From positions 1 through 10,479 of the forward strand of contig JAJDYK010000222.1 of the NCBI GenBank assembly GCA_022825185.1: a DNA stretch of 10,479 bases, in the 5' to 3' direction. The position numbers and the translations under genes were made by a program. This document shows, in pieces, positions 1-5,471 of the stretch (its first letter is position 1; every line of letters starts with the position of its first letter). The DNA comes from Candidatus Latescibacterota bacterium (lineage in GTDB: Bacteria; Latescibacterota; UBA2968; UBA8231). The notes beneath the pieces were generated by a model. That model made no database searches, had not been told where the DNA came from, and saw only the letters and a list, made by a program, of their open reading frames with translations.

Positions 1-1547
1 TAGTATCCATCCTCGTCGCGCCGACAGCCGTCGCCCGTAAAATAGTAGCCCTTGTACTGCTGGAAATAAGTCTGCTCAAAGCGCTCGTGGTCGCCGTACA
101 CCGTGCGCATCTGCCCCGGCCAAGGAGCGCGCATAGCCAAGACACCAGTGACACCGTTGCCTTCTATCTCCGTGCCTTTCTCTGGGTCGAGCACGACCGG
201 CTCAATGCCAAAGAAGGGGAAGGTGGCCGAGCCGGGTTTGGTCGGAGTCGCCCCAGGCAACGGCGAGATGAGGATGCCCCCAGTCTCAGTCTGCCACCAC
301 GTATCGACGATGGGGCAGCGCTCCTTACCGGCGTTTTTGTGATACCAGCGCCAAGCCTCGGGATTGATCGGCTCGCCAACCGTGCCCAGCAGCCGCAGCG
401 AAGGCATCTCGTAGCCGGCAGGCCACTCCTCACCGGCCGCGGCAATCGCGCGGATGGCGGTCGGGGCCGTGTAGAACTGATTGACGTTCCACTTCTCAAT
501 AGTCTGCCAGTAGCGGTCCGGGTTGGGATAGGTGGGAATGGCTTCAAACATCACGGTGGTCGCGCCGTTGGCCATCGGACCATATACGATGTACGAGTGG
601 CCAGTGACCCAGCCGATGTCGGCCGCGCAAAAGTAGATGTCGCCGTCGTGGTAGTCGAAAACGTACTTATGCGTGGTGCCCGTATAGACCATGTACCCCC
701 CGACCGTGTGCTGCACGCCCTTAGGTTGCCCCGTGGAGCCGGAGGTATAGAGAATGAAGAGTGGATCCTCGGCGTCCATGACCTCACAAGCGCAGTCGGC
801 GTCCGCGTCGGCCATCAGCTCGTGCCACCAGCAGTCGCGACCGGCCTGCATATCCACGGCAAAATCCGCGCGATCGACCACGATGCAGGTCGCTACCTTG
901 GCATCCATGCGCACATCCGCATCGGCCATGGCTTGGTCCGCTACGGGCTTCATCAGAATCGGCTTGTCGCCGCGATGGGTGCCGTTACAAGTGATGACAG
1001 TCGTGCAAGTGGAATCGACGATGCGGTCGGCGAGCGCGTCCGCGGAAAAGCCGCCGAATACGATCGAGTGAATCGCGCCAATGCGGGCGCAGGCCAGCAT
1101 GGCAATGGCCAGCTCGGGCACCATCGGCAGGTAGATGGAAACGCGGTCGCCCTTGTTGACGCCGCGCGCCTTGAGCACGTTGGCGAATTTGCAGACCTGT
1201 TCGTGCAACTCTTTATAGGTCAGCGTAGCATCTTCCCCCGGCTCGTTGCCCTCCCAGATGATGGCGACCTGATCGCCTTTGGCATCGAGGTGCCGGTCGA
1301 GGCAATTGTACGCAATGTTGGTTTGGCCACCGGCAAACCACTCAATCGCAATCGGCCCCGCGTTCATGTCGTAGTTGTACGACCGCACGGCGTCCCACTT
1401 CTTGAACCAGTGAAACTCCGCGGCCTTTGCGGCCCAAAACGCCTCTGGGTCGGCAATGGAACGCGCGTACTCTTCCCGATACTCGTCCATGCTTTTGACG
1501 TGCGCACGGCCGCGTAAATCAGCATTAGGTTCATAAACTTCAGACAT
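1..1547 (-). CDS. acs: Acetyl-CoA synthetase (AMP-forming), C-terminal end outside window
   Basis: The enzyme activates acetate to acetyl-AMP and then acetyl-CoA in the cytoplasm, consuming ATP and CoA (family knowledge). The translation starts MSEVYEPNAD and stays open for 515 codons to the window edge. The family is usually about 650 residues, so most of the C-terminal domain with the regulatory acetylated lysine is missing. Visible marks are an N-terminal Acs domain (about 20-80, with FHWFKKWD at 45-52), the ATP P-loop YTSGSTGQPKG at 267-277, the DTWWQTETGG core at 415-424, and YYFTGDG at 501-507 just before the cut. W418 matches the tryptophan that restricts the acyl pocket to acetate in characterised Acs, which favours acetate over longer acids. 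The ATG at 1547 is supported by a TGAGGAG Shine-Dalgarno at 1563-1557, nine bases upstream. Its leader is rich in stem-loops (see 1602-1682). A long plus-strand reading frame across this gene is an antisense shadow. Confidence 0.97.
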   Translation of the reverse strand, partial: MSEVYEPNADLRGRAHVKSMDEYREEYARSIADPEAFWAAKAAEFHWFKKWDAVRSYNYDMNAGPIAIEWFAGGQTNIAYNCLDRHLDAKGDQVAIIWEGNEPGEDATLTYKELHEQVCKFANVLKARGVNKGDRVSIYLPMVPELAIAMLACARIGAIHSIVFGGFSADALADRIVDSTCTTVITCNGTHRGDKPILMKPVADQAMADADVRMDAKVATCIVVDRADFAVDMQAGRDCWWHELMADADADCACEVMDAEDPLFILYTSGSTGQPKGVQHTVGGYMVYTGTTHKYVFDYHDGDIYFCAADIGWVTGHSYIVYGPMANGATTVMFEAIPTYPNPDRYWQTIEKWNVNQFYTAPTAIRAIAAAGEEWPAGYEMPSLRLLGTVGEPINPEAWRWYHKNAGKERCPIVDTWWQTETGGILISPLPGATPTKPGSATFPFFGIEPVVLDPEKGTEIEGNGVTGVLAMRAPWPGQMRTVYGDHERFEQTYFQQYKGYYFTGDGCRRDEDGY

Positions 1548-1601
1548 ACGAGCTAACTCCTCATTAGGGTGGAAATAGCCATCAATAGCGCAAACTAAAA
1601 C

Positions 1602-1621
1602 AACCCTCGTCTACAAGGGTT
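1602..1621. repeat. Inverted repeat (8-bp arms, 4-base loop)
   Basis: The plus strand reads AACCCTCG, then TCTA, then CAAGGGTT, giving an eight-base-pair stem with one G-T wobble. The left arm AACCCTCG recurs exactly at 1653-1660, 51 bases away, so the two hairpins of this spacer share sequence. On the acs strand it is followed by a T-rich stretch. Confidence 0.7.
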
Positions 1622-1631
1622 TAAGATCAAC

Positions 1632-1644
1632 ATCGCATAGCGAT
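1632..1644. repeat. Small inverted repeat ATCGC-ATA-GCGAT
   Basis: This is a perfect five-base-pair stem with a three-base loop, lying between the two larger hairpins. It would sit in the loop of the alternative pairing of the acs leader. It is short enough to arise by chance. Confidence 0.45.
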
Positions 1645-1652
1645 AGGAAGAT

Positions 1653-1682
1653 AACCCTCGCTTCGCCTAAAGGCGAGTGGTT
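1653..1682. repeat. Inverted repeat with bulge, arms AACCCTCGC and GCGAGTGGTT
   Basis: The nine-base-pair stem has one bulged base (T1678) and an 11-base loop. A competing short hairpin TCGCC-TAAA-GGCGA sits inside it. Its left arm duplicates that of the hairpin at 1602-1621. Confidence 0.6.
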
Positions 1683-1691
1683 TAAAAGCCG

Positions 1692-1731
1692 TTGAGAATC
1701 GTCCATAATGTCATATCTTATATGATATCAT
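1692..1731 (+). promoter_or_regulatory. Candidate promoter and operator of the toxin-antitoxin module
   Basis: Two overlapping palindromes abut the toxin start: TCATAT-CTT-ATATGA (1711-1725, perfect six-base arms) and ATGATATCAT (1722-1731, perfect ten-base palindrome reaching into the ATG). TCATATC at 1711 and TGATATC at 1723 are near-direct repeats 12 bases apart, a pattern suited to side-by-side ribbon-helix-helix dimers. A weak promoter TTGAGA (1692-1697), 16 bases, TATCTT (1714-1719) would start RNA close to 1726-1730. On the opposite strand TATAAG (1722-1717) could be a -10 for acs. The palindromes are seen; the promoter and operator roles are inferred. Confidence 0.45.
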
Positions 1732-2152
1732 GCGACTCGTTCTAGACACCAATATTATCGTCGCCGGGCTGCGTAGCCCGACGGGAGCTTCGGCCGCATT
1801 GCTTGATCGCGCCCTGAGCCGAACGTTTACGCTGATGCTTACCGTGACTCTTGCGCTGGAATACGAGGCGGTATGTAGCGATCCAGCACAACGGGCGATT
1901 TCGGGTCTCAGCGAGGTCGAGGTCGGGACGATTATCTCCGCGCTCTGTGCGGTTGCTGAGCCCGTATCGCCGTGGTTTCTATGGCGTCCGCAGCTTCGCG
2001 ACCCAGCCGACGAGATGGTCCTCGAAGCCGCCATCAACGGTAACGCCGATGCGCTGGTCACTTTCAATCAGCGCGACTTCGGCGATGCACCCAAGCATTT
2101 CGGAATTGCGCTCCTATCGCCCCAACAAGCCTTGCGGAGAATATCGGAATGA
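1730..2152 (+). CDS. PIN-domain toxin, putative toxin-antitoxin system ribonuclease
   Basis: The 140-residue protein has the full length and pattern of the PIN-family toxin component related to COG1569. These are Mg2+-dependent ribonucleases thought to cleave RNA when not held by the antitoxin (family knowledge). The first strand MRLVLDTNIIVAG carries acidic D6 and N8. Further likely metal ligands are E44 (LALEYE), D91/D94 in LRDPADEMVLEAA, and the C-terminal VTFNQRDF block (110-117) with N113 and D116, so the active site appears intact. No Shine-Dalgarno precedes the ATG and the inferred RNA start falls almost on it, so the message may be leaderless. The stop codon overlaps the next start as ATGA, implying translational coupling. 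The toxin-first order is the reverse of the commonest arrangement. Confidence 0.88.
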   Translation: MRLVLDTNIIVAGLRSPTGASAALLDRALSRTFTLMLTVTLALEYEAVCSDPAQRAISGLSEVEVGTIISALCAVAEPVSPWFLWRPQLRDPADEMVLEAAINGNADALVTFNQRDFGDAPKHFGIALLSPQQALRRISE

Positions 2153-2400
2153 AAAAACCAACCAGCACCTACCTATTGCGGATGCCAGCCTCCTTGAAGG
2201 AGGCGGTCGCCGACATTAGCAAAGCCGACGGCACGAGCATCAATCAGTTCGTGACCACGGCTATCGCTGAAAAGATCGCCGCTATGAAGACCGCCGAGTT
2301 TTTCACCGAACGTGGCACCGAGGCCGATATTGAATCGGCTCGCCGTCTGCTGCGACGAGACGGCGGTCAACCGCCGGAACCCGAAGATCGCCTGCCGTAA
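2149..2400 (+). CDS. Ribbon-helix-helix antitoxin (HicB/CopG-like)
   Basis: The small protein of 83 residues probably neutralises the upstream PIN toxin and represses the operon. The N terminus TSTYLLRMP (5-13) fits the DNA-contacting beta strand of a ribbon-helix-helix fold. It is followed by helix A (about 14-26), a turn DGTS, and helix B INQFVTTAIAEKIAAM. The rest, from about residue 48 (AEFFTERGTEADIESARRLLRR), is a charged tail of the type that wraps around the partner toxin. The ATG overlaps the toxin stop by four bases, with GGAG at 2136-2139 nine bases upstream as Shine-Dalgarno. Stoichiometry and DNA target are inferred. The palindromes at 1711-1731 are the natural operator candidates. 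Confidence 0.83.
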   Translation: MKKPTSTYLLRMPASLKEAVADISKADGTSINQFVTTAIAEKIAAMKTAEFFTERGTEADIESARRLLRRDGGQPPEPEDRLP

Positions 2401-2445
2401 CTGTCCCATATTTGTAGGGGCAATTCTGGTGGCACTCTGTACCGA

Positions 2446-3231
2446 CTACTTGCTACCGGCCACCGGCGGCAAGGGCCACTCGTCTCCAGCCATGAAGCCG
2501 CCATCGACGTAAATGCACTGCCCGGTGACGTAATCCGAAGCTGGCGCGGCGAGGAAGACGGCCGTGCCAACCATGTCTTCGGGCATCCCCAAGCGGTTGA
2601 GCGCAACCCGTCCCTCGCCCCAAGCCCTCATGGTGTCGTCAGCCCACATCTTCTCAGTGAGCGAGGTGAGCACAAAGCCCGGGCAGATGGCATTGACTTG
2701 GATGTTGTGCGGCCCGAACTCAATGGCTTGGCCCTTGGTGAGCTGGCCGACGGCCCCCTTGGTCGCGGTGTACACCGACACTTTGGCAAGGGCATAACCC
2801 GTGGTCAGCGAGCCGATATTGATGATCTTGCCACCTTGGCCGCGCTCGATCATCTGGCGGCCGACCTTCTGGCTGAGGAAGTACAGGCCCTTGAGGTTGA
2901 CGGCCATGATCTGATCGTAGTTTTCCTCCGAGACCTCGACGATAGGCTGGCGGATGTTCATGCCGGCATTGTTGAACAGGATGTCTATAGGCCCGCATTG
3001 CTCCAAGGCCGCATCCATACCCTCTAAGTCGGCCATGTCCAATTCGACCGCGCGAGCCTTGCCACCGGCGGCCTCAATGGCGGCTACAGCTTCGTCGAGC
3101 TGACTACGGGTGCGAGCGGCGCAGATAACCGTGGCCCCGGCCTCAGCCATGCCCGCAGCTACGCCACGACCAATGCCGCGACTAGCACCGGTGACGAGAG
3201 CAACTTTTCCCTCTAGCGAAAATAGACTCAC
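2446..3231 (-). CDS. Short-chain dehydrogenase/reductase (SDR), probably NADP(H)-dependent
   Basis: A classical SDR of 261 residues, the usual length, that oxidises or reduces a hydroxyl or carbonyl group in the cytoplasm. The cofactor-binding motif TGASRGIG lies at 14-21 and NNAG at 87-90. The catalytic tetrad is N112, S141, Y154 and K158 (YTATK). R40 after the second strand, with no acidic residue there, suggests NADP(H) over NAD(H). The closing block DYVTGQCIYVDGGF is typical. Overall it resembles gluconate 5-dehydrogenase and 3-oxoacyl-ACP reductase relatives, but the substrate cannot be read from sequence. I chose the GTG start at 3231 because AAGGAG precedes it by six bases and homology begins there (SLFSLEGKVALVTG). 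The longer upstream frame runs into the isomerase gene and looks non-coding. It lies 74 bases after the isomerase gene and may be co-transcribed or have its own promoter. Confidence 0.92.
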   Translation of the reverse strand: MSLFSLEGKVALVTGASRGIGRGVAAGMAEAGATVICAARTRSQLDEAVAAIEAAGGKARAVELDMADLEGMDAALEQCGPIDILFNNAGMNIRQPIVEVSEENYDQIMAVNLKGLYFLSQKVGRQMIERGQGGKIINIGSLTTGYALAKVSVYTATKGAVGQLTKGQAIEFGPHNIQVNAICPGFVLTSLTEKMWADDTMRAWGEGRVALNRLGMPEDMVGTAVFLAAPASDYVTGQCIYVDGGFMAGDEWPLPPVAGSK

Positions 3232-3237
3232 AATACA

Positions 3238-3243
3238 CTCCTT
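3238..3243 (-). promoter_or_regulatory. Shine-Dalgarno AAGGAG that sets the GTG start of the SDR gene
   Basis: On the minus strand AAGGAG is followed by TGTATT and then GTG. The six-base spacing and the match to the SDR N terminus decide for this GTG over the upstream ATG at 3429. Confidence 0.8.
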
Positions 3244-3271
3244 CGTTGGTTGAGATTGCGTTAGTTGATTA

Positions 3272-3299
3272 ATGATAAGCGGGGGCGGCGTTCCAGCAA
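3272..3299 (-). promoter_or_regulatory. Candidate promoter for the SDR gene
   Basis: On the minus strand TTGCTG (3299-3294) and TATCAT (3277-3272, five of six matches to the -10 consensus) are separated by 16 bases. An RNA start near 3265 would leave a leader of about 34 bases. The -35 box is poor, so this is a possibility only; read-through from the isomerase gene is equally likely. Confidence 0.3.
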
Positions 3300-3305
3300 G
3301 ACTTT

Positions 3306-4244
3306 TCAGACGGGGACGGAAGCGATTAGGTACTCCAATTTTTCGCCTCCCAGCGGCGCGACTTCGCAAGCCCGCCCAGCCGGCACCAGCGCAGTCGCAC
3401 CCGCGTCCAAGGCGCACTCCCCCACGCACGCCCGGCCGCGAACGACTGTCAGCGACAAAAACGATCCCTCGGCCCGATGCTCGGCCTGGCCGCCGTCTAA
3501 GCCACAGCCGCGCAGCACAAAGTGCTCGGACTCTACCAGCACTTGGCCCCGCAGCACGGGATGCGGCACCGGCCCGGGCAGGCGTTGGGCAAAGTCAATA
3601 ACCTCAAGAGCCTGCTCCCAGTGCAGTTCGCGCGGCCGACCGTAGTCATAAATGCGGAAAGTCAGGTCGCTCGTTTGCTGCACCTCGTACAGGACAACCC
3701 CCCGACACAGGGCGTGTACCGTACCCGGCGGCAAAAAGAGCACGTCCCCTTGCGCGACCGGGTAGAAGCGGACGACCTCGGCGACGCGATTAGCCGCGTG
3801 GGCGGCGACAAACTCCGCGCGGCCCACTCCCTCGGCCAACCCGCAAGCCACGCGACCGCCGTCTGATTGCAGCACGTACCAAGCCTCCATCTTACCGCTA
3901 TCGACCAACCCGTTGCGCCGGGCGTACTCGTCGTCGGGATGCACTTGGATCGACAGATCTTGCTGGGCGTCAAGCAGCTTAATAAGCAGGGGAAAGCGCC
4001 CACCGTAACACTCCCACACCGCAGCACCGACCAAGTCGGCGCGATGCGTTTCCACCAACTCGCGCAGCGAGCGACCGTCCCCTGTCCGACTCTCGCGGCC
4101 CGCGTACGCCGACAGTTCAAAGGACTCGCCAATGAGCGCATCGTCTGGCAGGGCCTTGCCGTACAGCTCGGCTAAGCGTCGCCCACCCCACACCATCTCC
4201 CGGTAATAGGGCGTCAAGGGAATGACATCGGGCAATGTATCCAT
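3306..4244 (-). CDS. manA: Class I mannose-6-phosphate isomerase (short cupin type)
   Basis: It interconverts mannose 6-phosphate and fructose 6-phosphate as a zinc-dependent cupin enzyme (family knowledge). At 312 residues it has the length of the short Bacillus-type ManA, lacking the extra helical domain of the E. coli form. Zinc ligands are recognisable as Q100 and H102 in SIQVHPDD, E120 in GKMEAWYVL, and H177 in LPPGTVHAL. R197 in TFRIYDYGR is the likely catalytic arginine. The N-terminal PLTPYYREMVWGG and GESFELS are typical of the family. The C terminus (about 230-312) forms a second, divergent cupin half. The ATG lies two bases after the kinase stop with only a weak AGG upstream, so translation is probably coupled to the kinase. 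That coupling suggests the isomerase acts on a product of the kinase, which makes the exact substrate less certain. Confidence 0.9.
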   Translation of the reverse strand: MDTLPDVIPLTPYYREMVWGGRRLAELYGKALPDDALIGESFELSAYAGRESRTGDGRSLRELVETHRADLVGAAVWECYGGRFPLLIKLLDAQQDLSIQVHPDDEYARRNGLVDSGKMEAWYVLQSDGGRVACGLAEGVGRAEFVAAHAANRVAEVVRFYPVAQGDVLFLPPGTVHALCRGVVLYEVQQTSDLTFRIYDYGRPRELHWEQALEVIDFAQRLPGPVPHPVLRGQVLVESEHFVLRGCGLDGGQAEHRAEGSFLSLTVVRGRACVGECALDAGATALVPAGRACEVAPLGGEKLEYLIASVPV

Positions 4245-4246
4245 AC

Positions 4247-5266
4247 CTAACGCCCCAACACCAACTCCCGCGAGGTCGTCAACAGCGCCTCCTTGCGCGG
4301 CAAATCAGCAGCCAGCGGCAACTGAGCTACGCCGATGAGCCGCCGCATAATCTCCATGCCAGCAAATTGCAGTGCCAAGCTACGGGAAAGCGAGGAATCG
4401 GTGCCGTAGTAGTCAAACGCCGACTGCGCCAGTTCCAAGGGACGACCGGCGAGCAACAGATGGCCAATGAGAATGCCCACATCGAATTCCGGCGGGCCAA
4501 AGAAGCAAAACTCCGGGTCGATGATCCACACGTCCCCGCCAGCGCGCACCCAACTGCCCGGATAGAAATCTCCGTGCAACAGGCAGGAACCATTTTCCAA
4601 GTAAAGCGCGCCCAACTCGGCAATGGCGCTGCAATACGCTGCATCATCTTGCAAGACCCGAGCAGCCTGTGCTAGCCCAAGCGTGATCGCGTCGAGGTCG
4701 AGGCCGTTGTCCGGGCGCAGCGGGAAGCAGTACAGATGCTCGTGGTTGAGCTGGCGCATGGCGCGGTTTTCCAAGCGCACTCGGGTCGGCGCGTCAAAAG
4801 CCGCCTGGTGCAAGGCCGCCAACCACTGACACAGATCCGGCAAGGGCGCAAACGCGACCTCGCCATCATTGTACAAATCGGTGCAATCCGCGGTCTCCCC
4901 CAAGTCTGCAAACGCGGCGACAAAATTCTCCTCGTCCCAACCCAAGAAGCCGGGCATGCGCTCGGCCACCAGCGGGCAATCAGCAACCGCTTGGTAAAAG
5001 GCAGCCTCCACCAGCACTCGTTCCTTGGGCGCGGGAATGGCCGGGTACTTCTCGACCCAAGGCCGCGCCTGCTTGAGTATGAAGGAACGCTCCTCGGTCT
5101 GCACGCGCAGGGTGAGGTTCATATTGCCTTCGCCAGCGCGGCCCAGAGCACACACCGATTCCGTCGGCAAAAGCCATCCCCGAGCGCGCGCGTACGCGGC
5201 CAACTCTTCGGGCTGGTCGAGGTGCAACAACGTGTAATCTGCGCGGTTTTCCATTTTATATCGCAT
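4247..5266 (-). CDS. Methylthioribose-kinase-like phosphotransferase (APH/choline kinase fold)
   Basis: The 339-residue cytoplasmic kinase most resembles 5-methylthioribose kinase (MtnK), which phosphorylates the anomeric hydroxyl of a ribose derivative with ATP. A nucleotide loop AGEGNMNLTLRV lies at 44-55, K65 in FILKQARPW is the ATP lysine, and the MtnK-like IPAPKER follows at 77-83. The catalytic loop is LLHGDFYPGS with D233, and the Mg2+ site IIDPEF has D250 and E252. FGPPEFDVG is at 256-264. The twin arginines R308/R309 in EIMRRLIGVAQ match the pair that contacts the sugar in MtnK. It is shorter than typical MtnK (about 390-400). M1 and M5 are both possible starts, neither with a strong Shine-Dalgarno. 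It is the first gene of the operon ahead of the isomerase. No methionine-salvage gene is in view, so a related sugar substrate is possible. Confidence 0.8.
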   Translation of the reverse strand: MRYKMENRADYTLLHLDQPEELAAYARARGWLLPTESVCALGRAGEGNMNLTLRVQTEERSFILKQARPWVEKYPAIPAPKERVLVEAAFYQAVADCPLVAERMPGFLGWDEENFVAAFADLGETADCTDLYNDGEVAFAPLPDLCQWLAALHQAAFDAPTRVRLENRAMRQLNHEHLYCFPLRPDNGLDLDAITLGLAQAARVLQDDAAYCSAIAELGALYLENGSCLLHGDFYPGSWVRAGGDVWIIDPEFCFFGPPEFDVGILIGHLLLAGRPLELAQSAFDYYGTDSSLSRSLALQFAGMEIMRRLIGVAQLPLAADLPRKEALLTTSRELVLGR

Positions 5267-5288
5267 TCGTCTTTTTGGTTGCCACTAA

Positions 5289-5316
5289 AGTATAGGACGA
5301 CGGGGGCGAGACAATA
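5289..5316 (-). promoter_or_regulatory. Candidate promoter of the kinase-isomerase operon
   Basis: On the minus strand TATACT (5294-5289, five of six matches to the -10 consensus) lies 16 bases after a weak TATTGT (5316-5311). RNA would start about 16 bases before the kinase ATG. The evidence rests mainly on the -10 box. Confidence 0.3.
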
Positions 5317-5364
5317 CCAGAGGCGGGATGCGCCCACTCCAATCGGTTTGGTCGCACTCCCATA

Positions 5365-5394
5365 GCTTGACATCAAGCGAGCAAACCCTATCAA
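5365..5394 (+). promoter_or_regulatory. Promoter with overlapping inverted repeat upstream of the AlbA_2 regulator
   Basis: A perfect -35 box TTGACA (5367-5372) is followed after 16 bases by TATCAA (5389-5394, four of six). This predicts a start near 5401 and a leader of about 70 bases. The -35 box sits inside the perfect inverted repeat GCTTGA-CA-TCAAGC (5365-5378), a fitting operator for a repressor. Which protein binds there is unknown; autoregulation by the downstream gene is a guess. Confidence 0.42.
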
Positions 5395-5471
5395 TTGAGA
5401 CATGTCCCATCTCGCAGTTCGGGTTAAAGCCGCGATTCCACAACTAAGCTGCACCAGCGATCTCAGAATCT

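Larger units (their letters stand above)
1591..1682 (-). promoter_or_regulatory. Candidate attenuator-like leader of acs (mutually exclusive stem-loops)
   Basis: Four arms can be read on the minus strand. A is AACCACTCGC (1682-1673), B is GCGAGGGTT (1661-1653), C is AACCCTTG (1621-1614) and D is CGAGGGTT (1609-1602). A pairs with B over nine base pairs with one bulge. C pairs with D over eight pairs, one of them a wobble, around the tetraloop TAGA, and is followed by the T-rich stretch GTTTTAGTTT (1601-1592). Because B nearly duplicates D, B can instead pair with C. A 1:2 plus 3:4 against 2:3 arrangement is typical of attenuators and riboswitch expression platforms. The T-tract is interrupted and the acs start is 44 bases further on. 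The pairings are seen directly; the regulatory role is inferred. A repeat of unrelated origin is the main alternative. Confidence 0.35.

Noticed and set aside
87..1517. Plus-strand open frame of 476 codons opposite acs
   Set aside because: The minus strand encodes a clear acetyl-CoA synthetase over the same bases. The plus-strand translation has no recognisable domain and is an effect of high GC in the third codon position.
1548..1729. Known riboswitch class in the acs leader
   Set aside because: Hairpins are present but I could not match them to the conserved core of any riboswitch class, so only a generic attenuator-like arrangement is proposed.
2411..2424. TTTGTAGGGGCAAT after the antitoxin as a possible fragment of a dispersed repeat
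   Set aside because: It resembles one half of short palindromic repeats seen in some genomes, but no second arm is present and a single copy cannot be evaluated.
2401..2445. Terminator between the antitoxin and SDR genes
   Set aside because: No stem followed by a T-tract can be drawn on either strand in these 45 bases.
3232..3429. Extended N terminus of the SDR from an ATG at 3429
   Set aside because: The extra 66 residues overlap the isomerase gene in another frame, are arginine- and glycine-rich without homology, and a strong Shine-Dalgarno marks the GTG at 3231.
4736..5365. Plus-strand open frame of 209 codons opposite the kinase
   Set aside because: The kinase on the other strand has complete catalytic motifs; this frame has none.
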